A stretch of 64,000 nt of DNA from NCBI GenBank assembly GCA_022826805.1, contig JAJDUH010000024.1:62001-126000 (forward strand), in the 5' to 3' direction. The notes below the pieces were generated by a model. That model was not told the DNA's origin. It did not search any database and saw only the letters and a list, made by a program, of their open reading frames with translations. A program made the position numbers and the translations under genes. This DNA comes from Candidatus Poribacteria bacterium. Its GTDB lineage: Bacteria; Poribacteria; WGA-4E; WGA-3G. This document shows, piece by piece, positions 36,122 through 44,673 of the stretch (its first letter is position 1; each line of letters starts with the position of its first letter).

Positions 36122-37252
36122 TTATATTTTTTCATAGTATGCTTTCAGAAACAGCAAATCTCTGATGTATTGTGCTTTGTCTGACAATGTGTTCAAAGGA
36201 ATGCTATTTTCTGTCCAAAGTGGAATTATCTTTTGAACGATGTTATCAATTGAATTTGTCAGAGTTTGATGAGATGTATAATCGAAGTTAATCCCTATTT
36301 TGTCATATTTTTCGTTTAATAACTTTATATTCGATTTACCAAAAAATGAGATGACCTCTAATTCCAAACTTGCGAGCGTGTAAGCAATCCACAAATCATC
36401 CCAATCACTTACTAAATCAACAATGGTGGATATAGCATCCAAAACTTCCTCATCCTCATCCCCTATCCATTCAAAGAGAGAGTTTGCTATTTCGTCGGTG
36501 CCATAAGCCATCTTTAAAAAAATGTTTTCTTGCAACCTTACTTTGTTTCTAACAATTTCATGAAAAGCTGTTTCGTTTACTTCAATATATTCTTTCAAAG
36601 ATGAAAACATTTTTTTCACCGTTGAAATTTTTTGTTGTGAGTCACGAGGATCCCAAATGCAAACAAGATAAAGCACATTGTTTCGCGGAACTTCGTTAAG
36701 CCTTAAAAGTTCTCGCAGCAAATCAACAAGTGAACCTTTAGCAGTTGTCCCACCTGTATCATCTCTTGAGCGAAGTTGAATAGCAAGCGTTTTTTTATTT
36801 ATCGAATCCGATGCCATCACATCAAGGTCAAGGCTTGAAAGTTCATTTGTTTTGAAAATTCTCCTCAACAGCGAAAGTCTATCTGTGTTTTTGTTTGGCA
36901 CATTATTGCATTTTCCGTACTGCTGTAGGATGCGCTGTAGCATCTGTTCAAGAACTTTACCTTGCCTTGCTCGAAACGAACTATGAAAGAATTGATGAAA
37001 AGCAAACATGAAAGGGTAGTAAGATGCGAGCGAATAGCCAGCGGAAAGTTTTTCAGCGCGCCTTATTCCTGCTGCAAATTGCTTTATCTCGTCTAAACCT
37101 TCCTTCAATTCCTCCAGTTTTTCCTCAAACAGGAATGTTATTATGTCTGATGCAAGGCCGAGTGGACTTTTAAGAATGTCCTTTACCAATAGCATTTCCT
37201 CGCTAGAGTTCATCAGATGTAAAAATTTTCTATCAGGATATGTGTTTTTCAT
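36122..37252 (-). CDS. Type II restriction-endonuclease-like protein (BsaWI-like)
   Basis: 376 residues, mostly helical, without signal peptide. The centre carries LDLDVMASDS (D142, D144), a hydrophobic strand TLAIQLRSRDDTGG and TTAKGSL (159-175), which fits a PD-(D/E)xK nuclease core and, from memory, resembles the BsaWI group cutting CCGG-containing sites. It precedes the CD-NTase-methyltransferase gene on the same strand, the normal arrangement of a restriction-modification pair. AGGAAAG precedes the start at 37252. Cleavage activity and site are inferred; the family call would need a profile search. Confidence 0.6.
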   Translation of the reverse strand: MKNTYPDRKFLHLMNSSEEMLLVKDILKSPLGLASDIITFLFEEKLEELKEGLDEIKQFAAGIRRAEKLSAGYSLASYYPFMFAFHQFFHSSFRARQGKVLEQMLQRILQQYGKCNNVPNKNTDRLSLLRRIFKTNELSSLDLDVMASDSINKKTLAIQLRSRDDTGGTTAKGSLVDLLRELLRLNEVPRNNVLYLVCIWDPRDSQQKISTVKKMFSSLKEYIEVNETAFHEIVRNKVRLQENIFLKMAYGTDEIANSLFEWIGDEDEEVLDAISTIVDLVSDWDDLWIAYTLASLELEVISFFGKSNIKLLNEKYDKIGINFDYTSHQTLTNSIDNIVQKIIPLWTENSIPLNTLSDKAQYIRDLLFLKAYYEKI

Positions 37253-37373
37253 GAAATGACTTTCCTATTGTGCTGACATTTAGAAGGTTAACGAGTGCTC
37301 TAAAAGATAGTTTCCATGAACGTATCGGCTTTATAGGATTGGATTGGATGATATTAAATTTCTGTAAGACACG

Positions 37374-38618
37374 CTATTGCAATTCTTCCTCGGTTAGTTG
37401 GAAATCGAAGACCTCTTCATCTTCCGCTGTTCCCTCAACTTCCTCTTCAGTTAGTTGAAAGTCGAAGACTTCTTCCCCGTCTTCAACTTCCTCTGTCTCT
37501 GTATTCGGTGTTGTAGTGCCTTGCGTCTGTTCTGTGGGTTGCGGTGTCTCTTGTGTGTTGAGTTTCGGCGAGCTGGCACCGAGAATCGTCAACAGCACAA
37601 TTCCGGCAACACAGACAGTCGTAACCGTCAATGCTACTGGACGCTTCCAAAGGACAGCACGCTCGCTTTTGTCTAAAAAGGGTAGGAAGAGGAGTAGCAC
37701 CATGCCGACAGTCGGAATTACAAACGTTCCGATGACTTCAAAGGGACCTTGGAAATACTTTAGCAGTTGAAACAGGAAGAGAAAATACCATTCGGGTCGC
37801 GGGTCGTAATCCGCATTCGTTGGGTCTGCAACGTCTTCAAGCGGAACAGGGATGGACAGTGCCACGACTGCGAGTATTACAAAGAGAATCAGCATACCGA
37901 CAACATCTTCAAATACCTGATCGGGATAGAAAGGTTTTCCTGTCTTAACCCCCCTTCCCCCCTTATCAGGGGAACAAGACGGGGACTGCGGTATGCCTGA
38001 AGAACCGTAGTATCGGACGAAGAAGAGATGCACACCCACCAAGCCGAAGGCTAACCACGGCAGCCAGATCGTATGGAGTGCGTAAAACCGCGACAGTGTT
38101 ACTGCGCCTATCTCCGTTCCGCCCCGCATCACCTTCGCTACAAAATCACCTAATACGGGTGCAGTGCTGGCGATTTCTACACCAACGACTGTTGCCCAAT
38201 ATGCTTTCTCGTCCCACGGGAGCAAATAGCCTGTGAATCCGAAACCGAGTACAATCAGTAGAAGGAGAACGCCGAATATCCAAGTGAATTCCCGCGGGGC
38301 TTTGTATGAACTGTAGAGAACGACGCGGAGCAGGTGCAGAAAAACAATGATGACCATCGCACTCGCGCCCCAATGGTGCAAGCCGCGCACAAACGCGCCG
38401 AAAGGGACCTCTTCGCTAATATAGGTGACGGCGTTATGGGCGTGTTCGGGTGAAGGCGAATAGTATAACGCCAGAAAGGCACCGGTAGCGGCTTGCAGCA
38501 GCAGCAGAAACATCGCCAAACTGCCGAGTGAGAAAAGCAGGTTGATATGTTTTGGTAGCGGTTTGCGTAAGTGTGCGGAGAATTCTGCTAACGGGAGACG
38601 TTCCTTGAGAAATTGCAT
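37374..38618 (-). CDS. Cytochrome b6-type quinol-oxidase subunit with repeat-derived insertions
   Basis: 414 residues, polytopic. Heme ligands H81 and H95 (LHHWGAS, IVFLHLL) and H182 and H197 (ALHTIW, GVHLFF); the 14 and 15 residue spacings are those of cytochrome b6 rather than mitochondrial b. PEWYF in the fused subunit-IV part marks the quinol-oxidising site. It passes electrons from quinol to the Rieske protein encoded upstream. Residues about 211-228 (SPSCSPDKGGRGVKTG) before PFYPDQ are encoded by the CCCCCTTATCAGGGG repeat and are not part of the family. The C-terminus is a long acidic tail with the unit EEVFDFQLTEEE present twice. Cytochrome c1/f is not in the window. Confidence 0.85.
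   Translation of the reverse strand: MQFLKERLPLAEFSAHLRKPLPKHINLLFSLGSLAMFLLLLQAATGAFLALYYSPSPEHAHNAVTYISEEVPFGAFVRGLHHWGASAMVIIVFLHLLRVVLYSSYKAPREFTWIFGVLLLLIVLGFGFTGYLLPWDEKAYWATVVGVEIASTAPVLGDFVAKVMRGGTEIGAVTLSRFYALHTIWLPWLAFGLVGVHLFFVRYYGSSGIPQSPSCSPDKGGRGVKTGKPFYPDQVFEDVVGMLILFVILAVVALSIPVPLEDVADPTNADYDPRPEWYFLFLFQLLKYFQGPFEVIGTFVIPTVGMVLLLFLPFLDKSERAVLWKRPVALTVTTVCVAGIVLLTILGASSPKLNTQETPQPTEQTQGTTTPNTETEEVEDGEEVFDFQLTEEEVEGTAEDEEVFDFQLTEEELQ
37379..37472. repeat. Tandem duplication in the 3' end of the cytochrome b gene
   Basis: Two near-identical segments (about 37379-37414 and 37436-37471) encode the repeated acidic unit EEVFDFQLTEEE. Confidence 0.7.
37944..37972. repeat. C/G-run palindromic repeat inside a coding region
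   Basis: CTTAACCCCCCTTCCCCCCTTATCAGGGG, the same family as 8050-8086 and the repeat split by the IS element near 8291-8316/9919-9931. It is read through in frame by the cytochrome b gene. Confidence 0.75.
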
Positions 38619-38758
38619 TTTAATCTTTTGCTTCTGGACTGCTGCGTCCGTTGTCCTTGCAGATATTCGCTAAAATAACAGGTTTTGTGGCAATCCTCGT
38701 TAGTGCTTATAAGGGAACCAGATTCACCTCGGCGTAACTTGCAGGTTTTTGTTTTCCA

Positions 38759-39229
38759 TTATGTCTCTTTTACGTACAAAACACCGGCTTCTACTTTGGT
38801 GTCGAGTTTCTGCAACGGTTCTGGGGGTGGACCGGCAATAACTGCGCCAGTCTTGTCGAATATCGCACCGTGACAGGGACAGAGGAACGATTCTTGCTGC
38901 TCATCCCACCGGACAAGGCAACCGAGATGTGAACAGGTGCGTGAGAAAACGTTCCACTCCCCGTTGCCGATGTCGGTTACGTAGACAGATCGTTTTTTGG
39001 TTGCTTTAACCCAGCCGTCTTTTGCGGTGAAGGTGTAGTCTACCTTTTTAAAGCGGCTGTTTTTGAGCCGGTCAGCGATGCCTAAATCGACCCATTTCGA
39101 TTCTGGTTTTTTGAAAGCAGGTGAGATCGCGAAGCCGATAAGCGGGATTCCGGCAGCGAGACTCAGAATTCCGCCGATAAAGGCTGTTGCGATCTCAAAA
39201 AATGAGCGTCGGCTTTCCTTTTTCCGCAT
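38759..39229 (-). CDS. Rieske iron-sulfur protein of a cytochrome bc/b6f complex
   Basis: 156 residues from the ATG at 39229 with AAGGAGA upstream. N-terminal RRSFFEIATAFIGGILSLAAG is a twin-Arg-like membrane anchor; the soluble domain binds a [2Fe-2S] cluster through CSHLGC and CPCHGA, followed by the proline loop GPPPEPL. It takes electrons from quinol at the b subunit. The gene is 140 bp upstream of the cytochrome b gene on the same strand, the usual qcrA-qcrB or petC-petB order. Confidence 0.92.
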   Translation of the reverse strand: MRKKESRRSFFEIATAFIGGILSLAAGIPLIGFAISPAFKKPESKWVDLGIADRLKNSRFKKVDYTFTAKDGWVKATKKRSVYVTDIGNGEWNVFSRTCSHLGCLVRWDEQQESFLCPCHGAIFDKTGAVIAGPPPEPLQKLDTKVEAGVLYVKET

Positions 39230-39320
39230 CAATTTCTCCTTGCCTTGAAAGTAGTGAGGTTAGGAATGCACATCGCATTTGGGAGAGTACTCCGCAAAAC
39301 CCCGCCTACTGGAGTATGGA

Positions 39321-40385
39321 TTATCGCTTCCAGGTTTGTCCTTCAAACGGCGTACGTAGGTCGTAGCGTCCTTCTTCCAAAACAGGCAGTGTGCCGTCGT
39401 TAACCATGAGTTCAAGCGGTAATTCTTTCGTTTCCATAGGCATGTTGACGACGTTTTTGATACGCAACGATTCATAGATAGCCATCATAATTTCAAGCGT
39501 ATAACGCGCTTGGCGTCCGCTACCGCGATGATCAGAAATGTCGCCCTCAATCCACTCAATCAGTTCCTGAAATTGATTCTTAGGCTCCGGTGGTGGCGTG
39601 ATGGTTTGCCATCCCTTCGCCTCCCCGTTTTGGAGGAGAAGCGTGCCATCGGGTCCATTGCGAATTTGACCTTCTGTCCCAGCAATTTTAGGCATTGCGT
39701 CATTTGGGTCTGGCAAATCGCCTTCGTAGATACCGCGTGCGCCGCCTTCAAAGCAGACTAAGCCCATGCAGAGATCTTCGCAGATCGTACGGCGTTCCCA
39801 TCGGTCAGTGGTCCGGGCGGTCTGCCCGATGACCCACAACGTCTCAGGGTCGGACAAGATGAAGCGCCATCCATCGATGGCATGTGTGCCTGTGTTAAGC
39901 AAGCCGGCATGCTGTTTGGCACGGTGGTGGACGGTTGTCGGTTCGCCAATCGCCCCTGCAGCGACGAGTCTGCGCGTTTCTATGTTTGCTGGTGCGTATC
40001 TACCTTGGTGGCCGATGATGAGTTTAACGTTGTTCTCTTCGCAGGCGGAGATCATGGCGTCGGCTTGCCCGAGTGAGGCGGCCATCGGTTTCTCTCCGAT
40101 GATCCCTTTTACGCCCGCCTTTGCTGCTGCGACGGTGGCTTCTGCCCGCGGTCCTTGCCACGTCGTGATACTGACGATGTCCAAATCCTCTTTCGAGAGC
40201 ATTTCATCAACGTCGGTGTAGGTAGCCGGAATGTCGTATTCATCGGCGACCTGTTTTGCGGATTCCTCAAAAATATCCATTGCTGCTACGACTTGTGCAT
40301 CGGGGATTGGCTTCCACGATCTGGAGTGGGATTTTCCCATGCCACCGCAACCAATGATTCCGATTCGGTATGTCTGATTCGCCAT
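39321..40385 (-). CDS. Gfo/Idh/MocA-family oxidoreductase
   Basis: 354 residues, cytosolic NAD(P)-dependent sugar/polyol dehydrogenase family. N-terminal Rossmann motif GIIGCGGMGKSHSRSW, and the cofactor/catalytic EKP in IIGEKPMAASLGQAD, followed by the alpha/beta C-terminal domain with HHRAKQHAGLLNTGTHAIDGWRF carrying the His/Asp pair typical of the family. Substrate is not predictable from sequence alone. AGGAGG precedes the start at 40385. It is preceded on the same strand by the SDH protease gene with a 122-bp gap. Confidence 0.88.
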   Translation of the reverse strand: MANQTYRIGIIGCGGMGKSHSRSWKPIPDAQVVAAMDIFEESAKQVADEYDIPATYTDVDEMLSKEDLDIVSITTWQGPRAEATVAAAKAGVKGIIGEKPMAASLGQADAMISACEENNVKLIIGHQGRYAPANIETRRLVAAGAIGEPTTVHHRAKQHAGLLNTGTHAIDGWRFILSDPETLWVIGQTARTTDRWERRTICEDLCMGLVCFEGGARGIYEGDLPDPNDAMPKIAGTEGQIRNGPDGTLLLQNGEAKGWQTITPPPEPKNQFQELIEWIEGDISDHRGSGRQARYTLEIMMAIYESLRIKNVVNMPMETKELPLELMVNDGTLPVLEEGRYDLRTPFEGQTWKR

Positions 40386-40507
40386 CTGTTCAGCCTCCTT
40401 TTGTGTTAATAAGGATTCTATGTTAGGAGTGGCTCAAATGTCCAATGGACAGGTCAGGTTTGTAAGTGATAGGGCGGAACTCTCAACACTGACTTTTATC
40501 AACTTTT

Positions 40508-41530
40508 TTACCGTCTTCTCCTACCTCCCTGTCCTTGATTTCTCTGTCGTTGGTTTCCCTGCTGGTTTTCCTGTTGATTAACTACTATGTTCTGGGGTTG
40601 GTTAACCTGCTGAATGAACGCCGTTCCTTCATGGTTTTCTATAATTTTGATTGCTCGGGTAGACGCAAAAGTATGCATACAAGCGTGGTGAACAGAAAGA
40701 ACAGCGTCTTGTAAAGGCTTATTGTCTTCGAGAAAAGAGACTTTTAACCCAAGGTCTCTACAGAATTCCGATGACAAATGACGGTTATGAGATTTAAACT
40801 CCTCATAGTCCTTGAGAGTGTCTACGATTGTGTTAATTACGTCTTGTGCTTCTGCTTCAGACATGTCACTAAACATGCCTGTTTGAAGCCATTCGGTAAC
40901 CATGTTCACAGTTAAATCGATCGCATCTTGGCATTGGTCCCGGAACGAGAGATTATACTTGCTAAGAATAGGGTGCCAGACAAGAATTTTTGTTTGATCT
41001 GCCTTTATTTCATCGTGGGCTCTATTGAAACTGTCAATGACGCTCTGTGCTGGCATTCCATTAACTTGCGGGTCAATTGGACCAAGACTCGAATGTCTTC
41101 CCATGAAAATCTCTTCGCAAGCACAGGCTATCATCGTTCCAGCAGACATAGCGAGGTGTGGGACAAAAGCTCGGATTTTTGTACCGAACATGGATCGAAG
41201 ATAGTTAACTAAACGTTCAGTGGCAGCCTGTTCACCGCCAGGAGTATGCAATATCAAATCTAACCCTTTAGAACGATCAAGACCATGTAATACGGTCATA
41301 AAACCGCTCATATCTACATCACTTATTGATGCAAATCTTCCATCTATGTTTTGCTTCTGCAACCACCCAGAATAATAGATGATAATATTCTGTTCTGTCA
41401 GTTCATGAAGTTTTTGAAGATAACTTCGACGTATAACATCAAAGGTACTTCCAGTAAGGTGAATCTCATTTAATATATCATTCGCGTTCGGCAAAGTCAG
41501 ATTCTCCGTATGGGGTGGTTGTGGTTCCAT
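40508..41530 (-). CDS. SDH-type ClpP-fold serine protease
   Basis: 340 residues, similar to the serine dehydrogenase proteinase (SDH_sah) family of ClpP-like Ser/Lys proteases. LDLILHTPGGEQAATERLVNYL (94-115) forms the oxyanion strand, S129 in HLAMSAGTMIACAC is the likely nucleophile, and SSLGPIDPQVNGMPAQSV matches the loop after it. The C-terminus is a Gln/Asn/Arg-rich tail (NQQGNQRQRNQGQGGRRRR), perhaps nucleic-acid binding. The start overlaps the end of a small upstream gene by 53 bp and has only a weak Shine-Dalgarno, suggesting translational coupling. Confidence 0.82.
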   Translation of the reverse strand: MEPQPPHTENLTLPNANDILNEIHLTGSTFDVIRRSYLQKLHELTEQNIIIYYSGWLQKQNIDGRFASISDVDMSGFMTVLHGLDRSKGLDLILHTPGGEQAATERLVNYLRSMFGTKIRAFVPHLAMSAGTMIACACEEIFMGRHSSLGPIDPQVNGMPAQSVIDSFNRAHDEIKADQTKILVWHPILSKYNLSFRDQCQDAIDLTVNMVTEWLQTGMFSDMSEAEAQDVINTIVDTLKDYEEFKSHNRHLSSEFCRDLGLKVSFLEDNKPLQDAVLSVHHACMHTFASTRAIKIIENHEGTAFIQQVNQPQNIVVNQQENQQGNQRQRNQGQGGRRRR

Positions 41531-41666
41531 TTTCTATGAACACAGGGGGTTCCGTTGGAGCTAAAGCCGCTAGAGCCTTGAAATACTCTGGATATTCTTC
41601 TGATATTTTATCCAAGGTTTGATAAAGCTCCTCGAAATCTCTTTGGAGTTCTTTTTCTTCTTTCAT
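41478..41666 (-). CDS. Small acidic protein coupled to the SDH protease
   Basis: 62 residues starting MKEEKELQRDFEELYQTLDK, with a strong AAGGAGG four bases before the ATG at 41666. One amphipathic helical part followed by a Pro/Thr tail; no known domain. Its last 53 bp overlap the start of the SDH protease gene in another frame, so the two are probably translated together. Possible adaptor or regulator of the protease (inference). Confidence 0.6.
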   Translation of the reverse strand: MKEEKELQRDFEELYQTLDKISEEYPEYFKALAALAPTEPPVFIENGTTTTPYGESDFAERE

Positions 41667-41724
41667 GTGCTGCCTCCTTAATAGTATGGATTTAATGATA
41701 CAACTTGACGCAAAAAAAGTCAAA

Positions 41725-43137
41725 TTACAACACGGCTCTCTCACCAAAGGGGAGTCTTGGTGGTGTGTCTCTGAAATGGTCCTGGATCTGATAGATTTGT
41801 AGGGCAGGGGACTCCATGTCAAAAAATGGATGTCGGTATGTTCCGGCGCGTGCGGCTTCTGTCAGCATGCCTTGTGTGGGTGGGCGTGTTACCACGAAAA
41901 CACCTAAGTCTGCTTCCGCGTTCTGCATAGCAGTACGGAAATCTCGGATATGTCCGAGTGTATAGTTTCCACCTTTGACCTGTGCAACGGCTTTTCCATA
42001 CGCCTGTCTGCCTTGTATCCGTCCGAGTGGGAACCGGAACGTCCCGTCAATCCCACCGTCTCCACCTCTCCGGTCATTCGCTCTGAATTTTAGGACGTGG
42101 GTAACGCACCATTCCTCAAAGGCGTGTGGATTGTCGCGTGCGAGCGCTAACGCCTGTTCTTCATTTTCGGGGGTGCCGATAACGGTGACGGAGTTTCGTA
42201 TCTGCGGAAAAGTCTCTTGCATCCGTTGTCTAACGGCTCCTATTGCGAGATAGGTGAGATCGATGCCGATCCAGTGCCTGTTGAGTTCTTCAGCGGCGAT
42301 GAGTGTTGTACCACATCCACAAAATGGGTCGAGGATGAAGCCTCCCTCATTTGACGAAGCTGTGACGATGCGTTTGTAGAGTTCAATAGGTTTTTGAGTG
42401 GGATAGCCAGTGCGTTCTCCGGATGAGGGCATAATCGGTTGCATGACCCACCAGTCTTCCGGGTGCCTCCCTCTCTCGTTCATATCATAATTGTCATAAA
42501 CTCTGTTACCTCTGAACGCTCTTGTCCTATATCTAAGTCTCTCTTGGCTTGCTTGTGAATAAGGTAGTCTAACGTCATCGACGTTAAAAGTCACTTCATT
42601 GGTTTTAGAATACCTAAAGATAATATCGTGTTTCCTTGAAAAGTCACTTCTTGGAACGCCTCCGCCCCGATAACACCACACAATCTCATTTCTGAAATTC
42701 CTTGTTCCAAATACTGCATCGAGAACAATCTTGAGGTAGTGGCTAGCGGAGGGGTCGCAGTGGAGATATAGACTTCCGGTGGGCTTGAGGATCCGGTGCA
42801 TTTCTACGACCCGGATTGCCATCATCACGAGGTATGCCATCATAGGCGTTTCGTTGAGGAATTGCCGTAAACCCTGAATGGTATCACCTATCTGTCCACC
42901 GATGTCTACGAGGAGCTGCTGGTATGCGTCTTCTGCGGCTTCGCCCCAATTCCATGTGTCTGTAAATGCCTGAACAAGAGTATCGGGTTCTCGTCCGTAT
43001 TGATCTCGGTAGGGGACAAAGTAGTTTCGCTTAGAGTTGAAAGGTGGATCGGTGGCGATTAGGTCGATGCAATCGTCGGGGAGTTTCCGCATCTCATCGA
43101 GGTTGTCCCCGCGGACCAAAGTCCGGTTTTCGTACAT
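41725..43137 (-). CDS. DNA methyltransferase fused to a Mrr-like nuclease domain
   Basis: 470 residues. Amino-methyltransferase of beta order: motif IV DPPF at 30-33, then target-recognition region, GYPTQKPIELYKRIV, and AdoMet motif I DPFCGCGT at 270-277. After about residue 330, a second domain has RRGGDGGIDGTF (D360, D364) and AVAQVKGGNYTLGHIRDF (Q386, K388), the D-(21)-QxK core of Mrr-type PD-(D/E)xK nucleases. One polypeptide could thus methylate and cut, as in type IIG-like systems, or the nuclease may be specific for a modified state. No separate specificity gene is near. Located 58 bp before the small protein/SDH protease pair on the same strand. Confidence 0.85.
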   Translation of the reverse strand: MYENRTLVRGDNLDEMRKLPDDCIDLIATDPPFNSKRNYFVPYRDQYGREPDTLVQAFTDTWNWGEAAEDAYQQLLVDIGGQIGDTIQGLRQFLNETPMMAYLVMMAIRVVEMHRILKPTGSLYLHCDPSASHYLKIVLDAVFGTRNFRNEIVWCYRGGGVPRSDFSRKHDIIFRYSKTNEVTFNVDDVRLPYSQASQERLRYRTRAFRGNRVYDNYDMNERGRHPEDWWVMQPIMPSSGERTGYPTQKPIELYKRIVTASSNEGGFILDPFCGCGTTLIAAEELNRHWIGIDLTYLAIGAVRQRMQETFPQIRNSVTVIGTPENEEQALALARDNPHAFEEWCVTHVLKFRANDRRGGDGGIDGTFRFPLGRIQGRQAYGKAVAQVKGGNYTLGHIRDFRTAMQNAEADLGVFVVTRPPTQGMLTEAARAGTYRHPFFDMESPALQIYQIQDHFRDTPPRLPFGERAVL

Positions 43138-43338
43138 AGGTGTTTCCTCTATCTGTTATACTTAGGAGGATGGTAGAAACAGCATGTGCCATTCATAACA
43201 GTGCTGTCCAAGACATGTTAGGTGTAATTATATCACAGCTCCTTTGTGAATTCAATGGGGTACTTTCTGGCTATCTGAGTCTTGACAAACTTTCAGAAGT
43301 GTGGAAACATAAGGAAAAACGTAAAGGGAGTGCTCATA

Positions 43339-44436
43339 ATGGCAGATTATGAAGATAAAGGTTCCCAGATTCGTGTGACAAATCTTGAGGCTTTTCCGAT
43401 GGGTGTGAAAGCCTACGTCAAGATTGAAACGAACATGGGTGTTACGGGTTGGGGCGAGATCAACAACATGGAGACAACCGTCACTTGTGCGTTGGCGCGC
43501 TCGTTGTCAGAACTGATTATCGGGGAAAATCCGACGCGGATTGAACACCACTGGCAACGCTTGTTCCGTGCGCACCGTAACATCCGGGGTGGTGGTTTGA
43601 TGGTGCATACCATCTCCGCTATTGATATGGCGTTGTGGGATATAGCCGGAAAATTGTGGGGTGTACCGGTGTATCGCTTGCTCGGCGGGCCCTGCCGCGA
43701 TAAAATTTGGAAGTATCCGAGTCCGAAAGCGATTAAAACGGGACCGGGAGGTTCCAAACCGTTCGCTGGGACTCCCGATGAAATCGCTGACTTGGTGCAG
43801 CGCGTGCGGGATGCACGTGAGCAGGTCGGTTCCGATGGTGCGGTGATGTTTGATGCACATAGCTGCTTGCCGCCCCCTATCGTCAAACAATTCGCGGGTT
43901 ATCTGCAGGCGGATGATCTTCTCTTCTTAGAAGAGGCGTGGGTGCCGGGCAATATTGAAGTGATGCGCAAAATTCGAGAGTCCGTCCCTGTGCCGTTGGC
44001 GACGGGTGAGCGTGACCGTACGATATGGGAAGTGCGTGAAATCCTTGAAGCGCAGGTGATTGACATCCTTCAACCTGATTGTGGTCACGGTGGCGGCATC
44101 ACGCAGGTCAAGAAGGTTGCGGCACTCGCCGAAGCGCATCACGTCCCGATCGCACCACATTGCACAATGTCCTATCTCGGTCTCACAGCGAGTTTCCATC
44201 TATCGGCTGCTGTGCCGTTTTTCCTTATCCACGAAGGCTATGAGAACGTCCTTCCAGACGGTGTCGCTCACAAAACATGGGAGATGGACGCGGAAGGTTA
44301 CGTTTCGCTTCCTGAAGGACCTGGTTTAGGCGTTACCGTGGATGAGGCGAAAGTCATTGAAGTAGGACAAGAGACAGGAAGACGTTTTACATGGCCCGAT
44401 AGTAGGTTAGCGGATGGCTCCATCGCTGATTATTAG
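43339..44436 (+). CDS. Enolase-superfamily (mandelate racemase-type) sugar-acid dehydratase
   Basis: 365 residues from the ATG at 43339, with AAAGGGA nine bases upstream (the frame opens at 43282). Capping domain with GVTGWGEI, then the TIM barrel: HTISAIDMALWDIAGKLWGVPVYRLLGG, metal ligands in VMFDAH (Asp), FLEEAW (Glu) and ATGERD (Glu), and LQPDCGHGGGIT; APHCTMSYLGL supplies the His near the barrel end. This pattern is close to D-galactonate/mannonate-type dehydratases acting on sugar acids. Exact substrate unknown. Fits with the lactonase-like amidohydrolase and Gfo/Idh enzyme in the window as carbohydrate catabolism. Confidence 0.85.
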   Translation: MADYEDKGSQIRVTNLEAFPMGVKAYVKIETNMGVTGWGEINNMETTVTCALARSLSELIIGENPTRIEHHWQRLFRAHRNIRGGGLMVHTISAIDMALWDIAGKLWGVPVYRLLGGPCRDKIWKYPSPKAIKTGPGGSKPFAGTPDEIADLVQRVRDAREQVGSDGAVMFDAHSCLPPPIVKQFAGYLQADDLLFLEEAWVPGNIEVMRKIRESVPVPLATGERDRTIWEVREILEAQVIDILQPDCGHGGGITQVKKVAALAEAHHVPIAPHCTMSYLGLTASFHLSAAVPFFLIHEGYENVLPDGVAHKTWEMDAEGYVSLPEGPGLGVTVDEAKVIEVGQETGRRFTWPDSRLADGSIADY

Positions 44437-44584
44437 ACCTTTTTAAGCTTGCCCTAACGGGAATCATCAAGTTCAACTTGGCATATAAGTTTACCTTCAA
44501 AAAATCCGCAATGCGCCGTTGTTGCCTTGCTACTGTCTTTGGTTAAGCTTGGATGTGTTGAGGCTCTGCGTCTATCCTATCAAA

Positions 44585-44619
44585 AAAGGTTGCATAAAAA
44601 TTCATTTTATGCAACCTTT
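44585..44619 (+). promoter_or_regulatory. Perfect 15-bp hairpin upstream of the sigma-fusion gene
   Basis: AAAGGTTGCATAAAA (44585-44599), loop ATTCA, and its exact complement (44605-44619). It could terminate the dehydratase transcript, but a related decayed copy (AGGTTGC...GCAACCT at about 48661-48690) precedes the paralogous M61 gene, followed in both cases by a conserved TTAAAA-x-ACGACATA...ATAAGGCAAT stretch, so it may be a regulatory leader. Confidence 0.6.
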
Positions 44620-44673
44620 CCTCTCTTAAAATACGACATACTACTATAAGGCAATTTACTTTGGAGGACGGTC

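Noticed and set aside
40508..43137. BREX, DISARM or type I restriction locus
   Set aside because: No PglZ, DrmA/B helicase, HsdR or HsdS gene is present; only a methyltransferase-nuclease fusion and a protease.
44437..44673. Possible tRNA or small RNA in the gap before the sigma fusion
   Set aside because: The only strong structure is the 15-bp hairpin; no cloverleaf, T-loop sequence or CCA end was found.
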